Shown here: piece by piece, positions 5,768 through 5,788 of the stretch
Layout of the letters: the number at the start of each line of letters is the position of its first letter
How positions within the stretch are numbered: position 1 is the stretch's first letter
Source: an uncultured Collinsella sp.
Lineage (GTDB): Bacteria > Actinomycetota > Coriobacteriia > Coriobacteriales > Coriobacteriaceae
Assembly: GCA_902461085.1 (NCBI GenBank)
Contig: CABPWH010000096.1
Location: 1-5,788, forward strand
Reading direction: 5' to 3'
Length of the DNA: 5,788 bases
The notes under the pieces: model-generated
What the model saw: only the letters and a program-made list of their open reading frames with translations
What the model was told of the DNA's origin: nothing
Databases searched by the model: none
Position numbers and translations under genes: made by a program

Positions 5768-5788
5768 CCCGATACCCTGAGGGCCGGA

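Overview
The window is GC-rich DNA with a strong G/C preference at third codon positions. It looks like a chromosomal segment of a gut-type anaerobic actinobacterium. The protein styles (a long-chain glutamate synthase, an NRAMP transporter of the 'DPGNWASN...LQHNAAHLG' type, and a tiny free rubredoxin) suggest class Coriobacteriia, probably Collinsella or a relative. That assignment is inference from memory of such genomes, not a database result.

Layout, left to right. (1) Bases 1-3202, minus strand: the N-terminal 1067 residues of the large subunit of glutamate synthase (gltB). The gene starts inside the window and runs off its left edge. (2) Bases 3203-3724: a divergent intergenic region between gltB and the next gene. 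It holds candidate promoters and a three-unit palindromic repeat array (L1-L3, 3387-3601). (3) Bases 3725-4981, plus strand: an NRAMP-family manganese/divalent-metal transporter (mntH-like, 418 aa). (4) Bases 4982-5447: a convergent intergenic region with a second, four-unit array of the same repeat (R1-R4, 5010-5303) and a GC-rich terminator for the gene on the other side. (5) Bases 5448-5591, minus strand: a 47-residue short-loop rubredoxin with its own promoter. (6) Bases 5664-5788: upstream DNA with an almost perfect 40-bp palindrome.

The three genes are separate transcription units, each with its own ribosome binding site. They share a loose theme of redox and metal metabolism (glutamate synthase is an Fe-S flavoenzyme, NRAMP imports Mn/Fe, rubredoxin carries one iron), but nothing in the sequence shows that they are co-regulated.

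The most interesting structure is the pair of arrays flanking the transporter. Each unit has a 15-bp arm (consensus TCTCAATCTGTAACA), a 25-bp interior, the inverted 15-bp arm, and then a spacer of 25 bp (24 bp once) before the next unit. The arms therefore recur about every 40 bp in strictly alternating orientation. Arm changes are compensated at three paired positions, so the dyad itself is under selection. The two arrays also share spacer and interior sequence, which points to a common origin by duplication. I do not recognise this as a named repeat family.
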